DNA of 5,572 bases from Bryobacteraceae bacterium (GCA_030036985.1 JASHSD010001017.1:1-5572), one strand, 5' to 3'. Shown: positions 1-5,465, numbered from the stretch's first letter. The notes: generated by a model not told the origin, from the letters alone. A program made the numbers and translations.

Positions 1-83
1 AGGCGTTCCTGAACGGCGCCTGGGACGCGCTGCCCGAAGAGAAGTGCTACATGCAGGGCAGTATGCGGGGTGCAACTTCATGA
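1..83 (+). CDS. atpD: F1 ATPase beta subunit, C-terminal end only (N-type AtpD)
   Basis: Partial gene running in from the left edge; the reading frame begins at base 3 and ends with TGA at 81-83. The 26 visible residues include FLNGAWDALPEEKCYMQGSM, which matches the end of F-type beta subunits (E. coli has a Gly-x-Tyr-Asp-x-Leu-Pro-Glu...Tyr-Met-x-Gly-Ser stretch at the same place). Beta is the catalytic subunit of the alpha3beta3 head. All nucleotide-binding motifs lie outside the window. Its stop overlaps the next start (ATGA, 80-83), so atpC is probably translated by coupling. Being first, ahead of epsilon, fits the N-type operon order and not the housekeeping order, where atpD follows atpG. 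Confidence 0.9.
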   Translation, partial: AFLNGAWDALPEEKCYMQGSMRGATS

Positions 84-484
84 ACACCTTCCTGCTGCAC
101 CTGGAGAGCGCGACGCAGTACGAGAAAATCGAGAACGTCGCCGGCTTCGTCGCCCGGGACGATTCGGGCAGTTTCGGCATTCTGCCTCACCATGCCCGAA
201 TGATGACTTTGCTCGCGTTCGGGCTGGCCCGCTTCCGCGTTTCCGGGCAGGGCTGGGAGTTTCTGGCCCTCCCCGGAGGTCTGGCCCGATTCGTCGATAA
301 TGAGCTTCACATCAGCACAAGGCGCTATCTTCGCGGAAAAGATTTTGAACGGATCAGCGTGGGTCTGCGGGAAGAGCTCCGGGCCGAAGAAGAAGCCTTG
401 CGCGAAATGAAGCGGAGCGTGAGCCGGCTGGAGGAGGAAATGTTCAAGCGCCTTTGGAAGATGGGCCGGAAAACGGAGGCTTAA
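80..484 (+). CDS. atpC: F1 ATPase epsilon subunit (N-type AtpC)
   Basis: A 134-residue protein, the normal size for epsilon. This is the central-stalk subunit that binds gamma and the c-ring and can restrain ATP hydrolysis. The N-terminal beta-sandwich part (about 1-85) carries the family signature SGSFGILPHHA at 29-39, equivalent to the G-x-F/x-G-I-L-P-x-H-A of F-type epsilon. The C-terminal part (about 90-130) is rich in Glu, Arg and Leu and should form the helical hairpin; its SVSRLEEEMFKRLW segment resembles N-type epsilons. I start at ATG 80, which overlaps the atpD stop, and not at the in-frame ATG at 44. The 44 start would add 12 residues unlike the family and lie deep inside atpD. Confidence 0.92.
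   Translation: MNTFLLHLESATQYEKIENVAGFVARDDSGSFGILPHHARMMTLLAFGLARFRVSGQGWEFLALPGGLARFVDNELHISTRRYLRGKDFERISVGLREELRAEEEALREMKRSVSRLEEEMFKRLWKMGRKTEA
475..479 (+). promoter_or_regulatory. ribosome binding site that decides the atpQ start
   Basis: GGAGG lies 7 bases before the GTG at 487, inside the last codons of atpC. This spacing supports GTG 487 as the atpQ start over the in-frame ATG at 454, which has no such site. Confidence 0.75.
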
Positions 485-486
485 AA

Positions 487-777
487 GTGAGCCCGCCGGA
501 CGATCCCCGTGCCCGCGAACGGCTGCTGGAGCGGAAAGTGGAACAACAGGTAAAGCAGATCAAACAGGCGAACAAGGATCGCCACACACTGCTGGGACAG
601 ACCGTCTATCTCGGCACGATCGGCATGATGATGGCGATACCCATTGTCGCTGGAGCCTACCTGGGGCGCTGGCTGGATACTTTGTCCAGAGGCTACACCG
701 TGCACTGGACGGTGAGCATGATCTTCCTCGGCATTGTTGTCGGTGCGATCAATGTTTATCTGTTCGTCAGGGAGTAG
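487..777 (+). CDS. atpQ: N-ATPase AtpQ, AtpI-like two-helix membrane protein
   Basis: A 96-residue protein with GTG start. Residues 8-33 form a highly charged amphipathic stretch. Two hydrophobic helices follow, at about 37-60 and 73-94, separated by GRWLD (60-64). The pattern 'G..lGrwLD' then a second helix ending G-x-x-N-V-Y is that of the AtpI/ATPase_gene1 family, which in N-type operons is called AtpQ. Such proteins are thought to help assemble the c-ring or handle Mg2+/Ca2+; the role here is inferred from the family. It follows atpC by 2 bases. Its TAG stop (775-777) is followed by a single GAG codon and then the atpB ATG in the same frame. The gene normally after it, atpR, is absent. 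Confidence 0.85.
   Translation: MSPPDDPRARERLLERKVEQQVKQIKQANKDRHTLLGQTVYLGTIGMMMAIPIVAGAYLGRWLDTLSRGYTVHWTVSMIFLGIVVGAINVYLFVRE
769..774 (+). promoter_or_regulatory. ribosome binding site for atpB
   Basis: AGGGAG, 6 bases before ATG 781, overlapping the last atpQ codons. It supports independent initiation of atpB although atpQ and atpB are in the same frame. Confidence 0.6.
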
Positions 778-780
778 GAG

Positions 781-1425
781 ATGTTTCCCATCAACGCCAC
801 CGTCGCCGCAACATGGGGCGTGATGCTGTTCCTCGGGTTGCTCTGCGGCCTGTCGACGCGCCGTCTCCGTGTTGAACCGGGACCATTTCAAGTTGTTCTG
901 GAGGGAGTCGTCACCGCGATTCAGGATGCCGTCGAAGGCGTTATGCCCGAATACGGCATGCGCGTGCTGCCGTTTGTGGGCACTTTATGGATCTTCCTCG
1001 CTATAGCGAATCTTGTTGGAATCATTCCGGGTCTGCACGGGCCGACCGCCGATCTCTCGACGACCTCCGCGCTGGCCATTCTGGTCTTCCTTTCGGTGCA
1101 CTGGTATGGCATCCGCATTCACGGCCTGCGGCGGTATCTGCGGCATTATCTTGACCCGAGCCCGATTCTGCTTCCGTTCCACATCATCAGCGAAATATCC
1201 CGCACGGTAGCTTTGGCCGTCCGCCTGTTCGGAAACATCTTCAGCCTGGAAATGGCCGCGCTGCTGGTTTTGCTGGTTGCCGGATTTCTGGTGCCCGTTC
1301 CGGTATTGCTGCTGCATATCGTCGAGGCATTGGTGCAGGCTTACATCTTCGGAACGCTGGCGTTGATCTACATCGCCGGCGGCATCCAGTCCGTTCAATC
1401 GAAAATCATGAAGGAGAAGGAGTAA
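781..1425 (+). CDS. atpB: Fo ATPase subunit a (N-type AtpB), ion-channel stator
   Basis: A 214-residue integral membrane protein that forms the two ion half-channels against the c-ring. The essential stator arginine is R148 in VRLFGN (147-152). E157 sits nine residues later, as E219 does after R210 in E. coli. H179 and Q186 match E. coli H245 and Q252, so the channel polar set is complete. Other family marks are ANLVGIIPG (76-84), PTADLSTTSALA (88-99), ISEISRTVALAVRLFG (136-151) and QAYIFGTLALIYIAGG (186-201). It is short at the N-terminus: it opens directly with MFPINATVAATW, while N-type relatives, as I recall them, have about 10-20 more residues first. An in-frame stop at 775 forbids a longer start. 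The gap to atpE is 3 bases. Confidence 0.95.
   Translation: MFPINATVAATWGVMLFLGLLCGLSTRRLRVEPGPFQVVLEGVVTAIQDAVEGVMPEYGMRVLPFVGTLWIFLAIANLVGIIPGLHGPTADLSTTSALAILVFLSVHWYGIRIHGLRRYLRHYLDPSPILLPFHIISEISRTVALAVRLFGNIFSLEMAALLVLLVAGFLVPVPVLLLHIVEALVQAYIFGTLALIYIAGGIQSVQSKIMKEKE
1417..1422 (+). promoter_or_regulatory. strong ribosome binding site for atpE
   Basis: AAGGAG, 6 bases before ATG 1429, within the last codons of atpB. It is the best Shine-Dalgarno in the operon, as expected for the c subunit, which is needed in many copies per complex. Confidence 0.75.
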
Positions 1426-1428
1426 TCG

Positions 1429-1698
1429 ATGCGCGATATGACGTGGTTCACCATAGCCTCTACCGTAGTTGCAGCCCTGGCCATCGCGATCGGCGCGATG
1501 TTTCCGGCGCAGGCCATGGGCCGCGCCATCGTGAAGGCGCTGGAATCGCTGGCGCGGCAGCCTGAAGCGGAGAAGTCGATCACGCGCACCCTCTTCATAG
1601 GCCTGGCGATGATCGAGTCCCTCGCGATCTATGTTCTTGTCATTGTTCTGATCATTCTGTTCCGAAACCCACTGCTCGAATATGTGATCGGGAAATAG
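1429..1698 (+). CDS. atpE: Fo ATPase subunit c (N-type AtpE), rotor ring
   Basis: An 89-residue hairpin protein: helix 1 about 6-38, polar loop LARQPEAEKS (41-50) with the conserved Arg-Gln-Pro that contacts gamma/epsilon, and helix 2 about 55-78. The ion-carrying carboxylate is E63 in MIESLAIY (61-68). S64 and Y68 match S66 and Y70 of the Ilyobacter Na+ ring. Aligned on the RQP loop, however, the helix-1 ligand position (Q32 in Ilyobacter; Glu in typical N-type c subunits as I remember them) is M30, and the T67 position is L65. The glycine-rich GxGxGxG stretch of helix 1 reads A23, F25, A27, A29, G31, with a Gln at 28. The family call is firm; ion specificity is uncertain. Loss of helix-1 polarity could favour H+, but that is inference. 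Confidence 0.95.
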   Translation: MRDMTWFTIASTVVAALAIAIGAMFPAQAMGRAIVKALESLARQPEAEKSITRTLFIGLAMIESLAIYVLVIVLIILFRNPLLEYVIGK

Positions 1699-1708
1699 AG
1701 GCGCCCAA

Positions 1709-2467
1709 GTGGAACTCAATTGGTCGACATTTCTTCTCGATATTGTCAATTTCCTGATTCTGGTCTGGATTCTGAAACGGTTTCTCTACAAGCCCGTGCT
1801 CGCCGCCATCGCCCAGCGCAAAGCTGCGATTGACAAGACTCTCTCCGACGCCACCGCGCGGCAAACCGATGCCCAAGCGCTCCGGCGGCAGTATGAAAAC
1901 CGGCTTCAGGAATGGGAAAGTGAAAAGGAAAAACTCCGGGCCGGGCTGCGCGAAGAAATCAGTGCGGAGCGCGAGAAGATGATGGCCGCCCTTCAGCAGC
2001 CTCTGGCGCAGGAACGCGAAAAATCCCGCGTCGTGGAGGAGCGCCGCGTGCAGGAAGTCCGGAGCGAGGCGGAGAAGCAGGCCGGCCTCGCGGGCGTGCG
2101 GTTCACGGCGCGTTTGCTCTCGCGTCTGGCTTCGCCGGAACTGGAGCTGAAGCTCGTCGATCTGGCGTTGGAAGACATGCGCGTTCTGCCCGCCGAACAA
2201 CTGCGGGGCATGCGGGACGGCGAGGCGGCCGATAACCGTCCAATCAGGGTGACCAGTGCTTTCCCTCTGCCTGACGCTCAACGCTGCGCCCTCACAAAGA
2301 TGATCGAGGATCTCATCCATGGAAAACCCGCAACCGAATTCAATGAAGACAGCCATTTGCTTGCCGGCCTGCGCGTGAGCGCCGGTCCATGGGTGCTGCG
2401 CGCGAATCTTCAGGATGAGTTGCAGTTCTTTGCAGAAGCTGCGCATTATGCCTCCGCAAATCAATAG
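1709..2467 (+). CDS. atpF: ATPase peripheral stalk subunit b with delta-like C-terminal domain (N-type AtpF)
   Basis: A 252-residue protein, much longer than the usual 156-170 of subunit b. The N-terminus has one membrane helix (about 7-27) and the b-type signature FLLDIVNFLILVWILKRF then YKPV. A long charged coiled coil spans about 35-150. Residues about 178-245 look like the C-terminal domain of delta/OSCP: IRVTSAFPLPDAQ (179-191), then LLAGLRVSAGPWVLRANLQDEL (217-238), comparable to delta's 'V-T-S-A-x-P-L' and 'L-I-G-G-x-x-V...G...V-D-x-S-V...L'. No separate atpH exists in the operon, so this tail probably takes delta's place in tying the stalk to the alpha3beta3 head. The start is GTG 1709, 10 bases after the atpE stop, with AGAGG at 1697-1701. 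The 3' end overlaps atpA by 20 bases. Confidence 0.88.
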   Translation: MELNWSTFLLDIVNFLILVWILKRFLYKPVLAAIAQRKAAIDKTLSDATARQTDAQALRRQYENRLQEWESEKEKLRAGLREEISAEREKMMAALQQPLAQEREKSRVVEERRVQEVRSEAEKQAGLAGVRFTARLLSRLASPELELKLVDLALEDMRVLPAEQLRGMRDGEAADNRPIRVTSAFPLPDAQRCALTKMIEDLIHGKPATEFNEDSHLLAGLRVSAGPWVLRANLQDELQFFAEAAHYASANQ

Positions 2468-3932
2468 CGTCGCCCCGACTAACGATGATCGTGCGGAATG
2501 GCTCGACCGCTACCGCTTCGGCTTGCGTGTCAGCCAGCAGGGAACGGTGCTGTCGATTGGGGATGGCATTGCCCGCATCGGCGGTTTGCCTTCCGCCCGC
2601 GTGCACGAGATCCTCAATTTCGAGGACGGCAGCCGGGCGGTAGTTTTCTCATTGGCGCGCGACGCCATCAGCGCGGTTCTGCTGGAGCAGGGGCCAGCCC
2701 TCACGGCCGGCGCGACCGTCTATCTTTCCGGCCGGCCACTCAGCCTCGCGACAGGAGATGCACTGATCGGCCGCGTGGTTGATCCCCTCGGCTTTCCGCT
2801 CGACGCGGGGGCGGCGCCGGATTGTTCCGGCCGTCAGGAGCTGGAGACGCCTTCGCCTCCGATCGTTGCCCGCGAGTTCGTGCAGGAACCGCTCTATACC
2901 GGAAACAAGATCGTCGATACGCTGATCCCCATCGGGAAAGGACAACGCCAGTTGCTGATCGGCGACAACGGTCTCGGCAAGAGTTCCCTCGCCATCGATA
3001 CCGTGATTAATCAGAAAGACAAGAACGTGATATGCGTCTATGTCCTGATAGGACAGAAGCGATCGACTGTAGTAGGCACGGTGAATACTCTGCGCGAGGC
3101 GGGCGCGCTCGAACACACTACCGTGGTGGTCGCGGAAGCGACTACGACTCCCGGCCTGAAGTATCTGGCGCCGTTCGCGGGCTGCGCGGTCGCTGAGGCC
3201 TGGATGGCTCAGGGCAAAGATACCCTGGTGGTTTACGACGATCTCTCGACGCATGCGCAGGCTTATCGCGAACTCTCGCTGCTCCTGCGGCGGCCGCCGG
3301 GGCGCGAAGCTTATCCGGGCGACATTTTCTATCTGCATTCCCGGCTCCTCGAGCGTTCCACACACCTTGAGTCCGCGCATGGAGGGGGCAGCATGACCGC
3401 CCTGCCCATTATCGAAACCCGCGAAGGGGAAATCGCCGCCTACATTCCCACGAACCTGATCTCGATCACCGACGGTCAGATTTATTTTGATGCCGGATTG
3501 TTCGAAAGCGGCTTTCTGCCGGCAATCGATGTGACGAGGTCGGTCTCCCGCATCGGCGGCAGGGCTCAGCACCCGCTCATTGCCCAGGAAGCCGGACGCA
3601 CCAAGCTGGACTATCTGCAGTTTCTGGAACTGGAAGTCTTCACACGTTTCGGGGCCAGGCTCGAAGCCTCAATCGAGGCCAGGATCGCGCGCGGCCGGCT
3701 GCTTCGCGAGATCCTCAAGCAGGATCGTCTCTCGCCACTTCCGGGTGAATTCCAGGTGGCCTGGCTCGTGGCGTTTAATGAGCATCTGCTGGACGGGACA
3801 GCCGCGAAGGATGTCCCCGCGGTGTTGGGGCGCCTGGCCGATGCAGTCCGAAGCAGTGGCTTGAAACTGACGGCGGGCCGCGATGGCTGGAAGCAGATGG
3901 TCGAGGGCTGCCTTCATGGCGGTGGAGCATGA
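2448..3932 (+). CDS. atpA: F1 ATPase alpha subunit (N-type AtpA)
   Basis: A 494-residue protein (family about 500-513), the non-catalytic nucleotide-binding subunit of the F1 head. The N-terminal beta-barrel holds GTVLSIGDGIARIGGL (32-47). The P-loop is GDNGLGKSS (172-180), with K178 and S179 intact but N174, G175 and L176 where E. coli alpha has Arg, Gln and Thr. The Walker B strand is LVVYDDLS (260-267), followed by YRELSLLLRRPPGREAYPGD, nearly invariant in alpha subunits. LISITDGQI (338-346) is the VISIT motif, and SVSRIGG (365-371) carries the arginine finger R368 that reaches into the beta catalytic site. The C-terminal helical domain includes LLREILKQDRLSPL. I chose ATG 2448 because its product begins as other N-type alphas do; in-frame ATG 2415 has AGG directly against it and would overlap atpF by 53 bases. 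A weak AGAAG lies at 2434-2438. Confidence 0.95.
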   Translation: MPPQINSVAPTNDDRAEWLDRYRFGLRVSQQGTVLSIGDGIARIGGLPSARVHEILNFEDGSRAVVFSLARDAISAVLLEQGPALTAGATVYLSGRPLSLATGDALIGRVVDPLGFPLDAGAAPDCSGRQELETPSPPIVAREFVQEPLYTGNKIVDTLIPIGKGQRQLLIGDNGLGKSSLAIDTVINQKDKNVICVYVLIGQKRSTVVGTVNTLREAGALEHTTVVVAEATTTPGLKYLAPFAGCAVAEAWMAQGKDTLVVYDDLSTHAQAYRELSLLLRRPPGREAYPGDIFYLHSRLLERSTHLESAHGGGSMTALPIIETREGEIAAYIPTNLISITDGQIYFDAGLFESGFLPAIDVTRSVSRIGGRAQHPLIAQEAGRTKLDYLQFLELEVFTRFGARLEASIEARIARGRLLREILKQDRLSPLPGEFQVAWLVAFNEHLLDGTAAKDVPAVLGRLADAVRSSGLKLTAGRDGWKQMVEGCLHGGGA

Positions 3933-4834
3933 GCAGACGCCGCGATCTCGAAACCCGGATTCACAGCCTGAACGATATCAGGGAGATTATGAACGCTATG
4001 AAGAATCTCTCCCTGATGGAGACTCACCGCCTGGCCCGTTTCCTCGACACACAGCGCAGAGTTGTCGCCAGTATCGAATCGGCCGCCGACGATTTTCTCC
4101 GATTTCATCCGGGCCTGTTTGGCTCTGAAAGCGATTGCCGCGATGTCCATCTGCTGGTGGGCAGCGAACGCGGTTTCTGTGGAGACTTCAATGAATCGCT
4201 GGTGAGAGCGCTCTATCGATACCGGGAGGCGGCTCAAGGGGCGGCGCTGATTGCGGTGGGCGGCAAACTGGCTGCCAAGCTCGCGGGCGATCCGCGTGTC
4301 ACGGATTTTGTGAGCGGTCCGAGCGTTGTCGAAGAAGTCGATCCGGTGTTGTCGAGACTGCTGGACAGAATGAACCGTCTCAGCCCGGCAGACGTGAGAG
4401 CCGGCCCCTTGCGGCTGACGGTCTTCCATCACGATCCGGGCAAGGATGGCGTCGAGATATCGGTGCTGAAACCCTTCAGGGAGCCGGAATCGCGCGCTGC
4501 GCCCCTCGCCTGGCCGCCCCTGCTTACGCTTCGGCCCCGGCCGTTCCTGATCGGGCTTGCGGAGCAGTATCTGGTTGCCCTGCTGCACGAGTTGCTGTAC
4601 CGGTCCCTGATGGCGGAAAATCAACGTCGGATGCAGCATATGGATTCCGCCGTCAGGCGTCTCGAGCGGACTTCAGCGGACCTGCTGCGAGGGCGCAACG
4701 TCCTGCGTCAGGAGGAGATTACGGAAGAGATCGAAGTCATTATGTTGAGCGTGGGCGTATCGGGAGAGGTCAGGGCTAATCGCCGTACCGGTCGATGGAT
4801 TCAGCCAGCGCATCCGCCAGACGCTCTCTGCTGA
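3929..4834 (+). CDS. atpG: F1 ATPase gamma subunit (N-type AtpG) with extended C-terminus
   Basis: A 301-residue rotor shaft subunit. Its start overlaps the atpA stop (ATGA, 3929-3932). The N-terminal helix MSRRRDLETRIHSLNDIREI...AMKNLSLME (1-31) and the Rossmann-part motif GSERGFCGDFN (78-88) are diagnostic for gamma. The C-terminal helix of the shaft contains MAENQRRMQHMDSA (228-241) and RQEEITEEIEVIMLS (260-274), the region that turns inside alpha3beta3. Family members usually stop a few residues after this last motif. Here about 27 residues follow (275-301), rich in Arg, Gly, Pro and Trp, with no family resemblance. The last 59 bases (4776-4834) run antisense through the 3' end of the CLC/CBS remnant. 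It is the last gene of the operon; I see no convincing hairpin-plus-T terminator after it. Confidence 0.92.
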   Translation: MSRRRDLETRIHSLNDIREIMNAMKNLSLMETHRLARFLDTQRRVVASIESAADDFLRFHPGLFGSESDCRDVHLLVGSERGFCGDFNESLVRALYRYREAAQGAALIAVGGKLAAKLAGDPRVTDFVSGPSVVEEVDPVLSRLLDRMNRLSPADVRAGPLRLTVFHHDPGKDGVEISVLKPFREPESRAAPLAWPPLLTLRPRPFLIGLAEQYLVALLHELLYRSLMAENQRRMQHMDSAVRRLERTSADLLRGRNVLRQEEITEEIEVIMLSVGVSGEVRANRRTGRWIQPAHPPDALC

Positions 4835-4988
4835 TGATTCCCCGAACGCCGGATGGCGCAAGGCTGCCATCCCTCGATAAGACGGCGAGAGGCTCCCCCG
4901 AGCGATGCATGCGCTCCAGGCTGTCGAGCAGCGTAAGATTCGGGGTGAGAACGTAAAGGCTGAAGTGAACCCTGGATGAGACACCAAG
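4776..4988 (-). pseudogene. C-terminal remnant of a CLC-type channel gene: one CBS domain
   Basis: Read on the minus strand, the frame open from 4988 down to the TAG at 4778-4776 gives about 62 CBS-like residues. It starts near HFSLYVLTPNLTLLDSLERM (to about 4908), continues through RSGEPLAVLSRDG and GVRGIISRERLADAL, and ends ESIDRYGD. This is the beta-alpha-beta-beta-alpha pattern of a CBS module: '...V.tP..tL.dsle.m...g..lAVl.rdG...GiiSrerL..al'. CBS modules normally come in pairs, and only one is left. There is no start codon before the sequence loses resemblance and meets a stop at 4989-4991. With the GREGP piece further upstream it is best read as the tail of a CLC gene. It is in a different frame from that piece. 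Assigning it to CLC and not another CBS protein rests on this neighbour. Confidence 0.7.
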
Positions 4989-5001
4989 TTAGGGGGGTGT
5001 C
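4980..5001. repeat. hairpin at the edge of the CBS remnant
   Basis: GACACC (4980-4985) and GGTGTC (4996-5001) form a perfect 6-base stem around a 10-base loop. It spans the point where the CBS-coding frame ends. It could be an end of inserted DNA or a weak hairpin; there is no T-tract. Confidence 0.4.
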
Positions 5002-5151
5002 GCCGTTCGATGAGAAATCATTGCACGGTGGGGTTGATGTTGTCCACTCCTGTGATACCTGAGCGGAGGATAGGGCAACGCAGGGATGCGACCCGAGCGT
5101 CGACTCAGCGGCCGGAACGGCAGGGGCGGCGTCAGCCGACCCATCAAGAGC
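4989..5151. other. unrecognised segment between two CLC remnants
   Basis: About 160 bases separate the two CLC pieces, where an intact gene would have more than about 300 codons. Neither strand shows CLC membrane helices here. On the minus strand a short frame ends ILRSGITGVDNINPTVQ with TGA at about 5022-5020; it is closed upstream by a stop after fewer than 30 codons, and I cannot assign it. ATCATTGC (5017-5024) and GCAATGAT (5150-5157) are an 8-base inverted pair, the second lying at the CLC breakpoint. This may be leftover mobile DNA, but the pair could also arise by chance. Confidence 0.4.
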
Positions 5152-5310
5152 AATGATAGGTCCCTCGCGGCCGACTGACCCGTCGCTCCCGATCGAAATC
5201 GCCGAGGCCAGCGACTTGATTACCGCCACCACGGGTCGGATGACGCCCTTCTGGTAGTGAATGGCGTCCATGATTTCGGGCACGCCATGGCCGCGCGCCT
5301 CAGGCGCGAA
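5152..5310 (-). pseudogene. internal fragment of a CLC chloride channel/antiporter gene (GREGP region)
   Basis: The minus strand encodes about 53 residues typical of the early CLC core: FAPEARGHGVPEIMDAI, then YQKGVIRPVVAVIKSLASA, then GSDGSVGREGPII. GHGVPE corresponds to the GSGIPE chloride-binding loop, and GREGP carries the gating glutamate (E148 in the E. coli protein). After GREGPII the expected Q-I-G-S helix is replaced by unrelated sequence. Before FAPEAR the frame continues as GATAYGIGNEN and further upstream without any hydrophobic helix, then meets a stop. The N-terminus of about 90 residues and the whole second half of the core are therefore missing. The only possible start, GTG 5283, would make a protein that departs from the CLC family after about 45 residues. 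This cannot be a working transporter. Confidence 0.75.
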
Positions 5311-5381
5311 GTTTTCATTGCCGATCCCGTAAGCTGTGGCGCCGGCGCGGTAGCCTGCATCAGAGTCATGCTGCCACTCGC

Positions 5382-5409
5382 GCGTGATCCAGATGCATCT
5401 GGTGCGCGT
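5382..5409. repeat. imperfect palindrome with perfect 14-base core
   Basis: CCAGATGCATCTGG at 5389-5402 is a perfect palindrome. Past two mismatches, outer bases 5382-5386 can pair with 5405-5409 (with two G-T pairs). It lies in non-coding DNA between the CLC fragment and the gene at the right edge. It may be a protein-binding site, a cruciform or a mobile-element end. Confidence 0.5.
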
Positions 5410-5423
5410 CCCATGAACCTAAC

Positions 5424-5436
5424 CCGGCGTAGCCGG
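5424..5436. repeat. short hairpin CCGGC-GTA-GCCGG
   Basis: Perfect 5-base GC stem with a 3-base loop. It sits directly against the next inverted repeat at 5437-5454, making a double hairpin upstream of the partial gene at 5466. There is no T-tract, so I do not call it a terminator. Confidence 0.45.
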
Positions 5437-5454
5437 AACCAAACAGGTCTGGTT
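5437..5454. repeat. short inverted repeat AACCA-TGGTT
   Basis: AACCA (5437-5441) and TGGTT (5450-5454) with an 8-base loop, adjoining the GC hairpin before it. Weak alone; notable only as the third inverted repeat within about 75 bases. Confidence 0.3.
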
Positions 5455-5465
5455 ATGATGCTGGA

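Noticed and set aside
487..777. Calling this small membrane protein AtpR instead of AtpQ
   Set aside because: It has two helices with a GRWLD motif between them, as in AtpI/AtpQ; AtpR has three helices and no such motif.
985..3572. Long open frames on the minus strand opposite atpB/atpE, atpF and atpA (250-310 codons each)
   Set aside because: They are antisense to strongly conserved ATPase genes, show low-complexity Arg/Gln/Gly-rich translations with no domain, and are expected from high-GC codon use.
4900..4916. Near-palindrome GAGCG...CGCTC
   Set aside because: It lies within the CBS coding frame (ERMHRSGE) and is explained by codon choice.
4835..4960. Transcription terminator for the ATPase operon
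   Set aside because: No GC-rich stem followed by a T run is visible on the plus strand here, and this stretch is the CBS remnant on the other strand.
4801..5283. A continuous 160-codon minus-strand frame from GTG 5283 as an intact gene
   Set aside because: Only its first part (to GREGPII) looks like CLC. It then crosses unrelated sequence and reads the CBS region in the wrong frame, so it is a by-product of the deletion.
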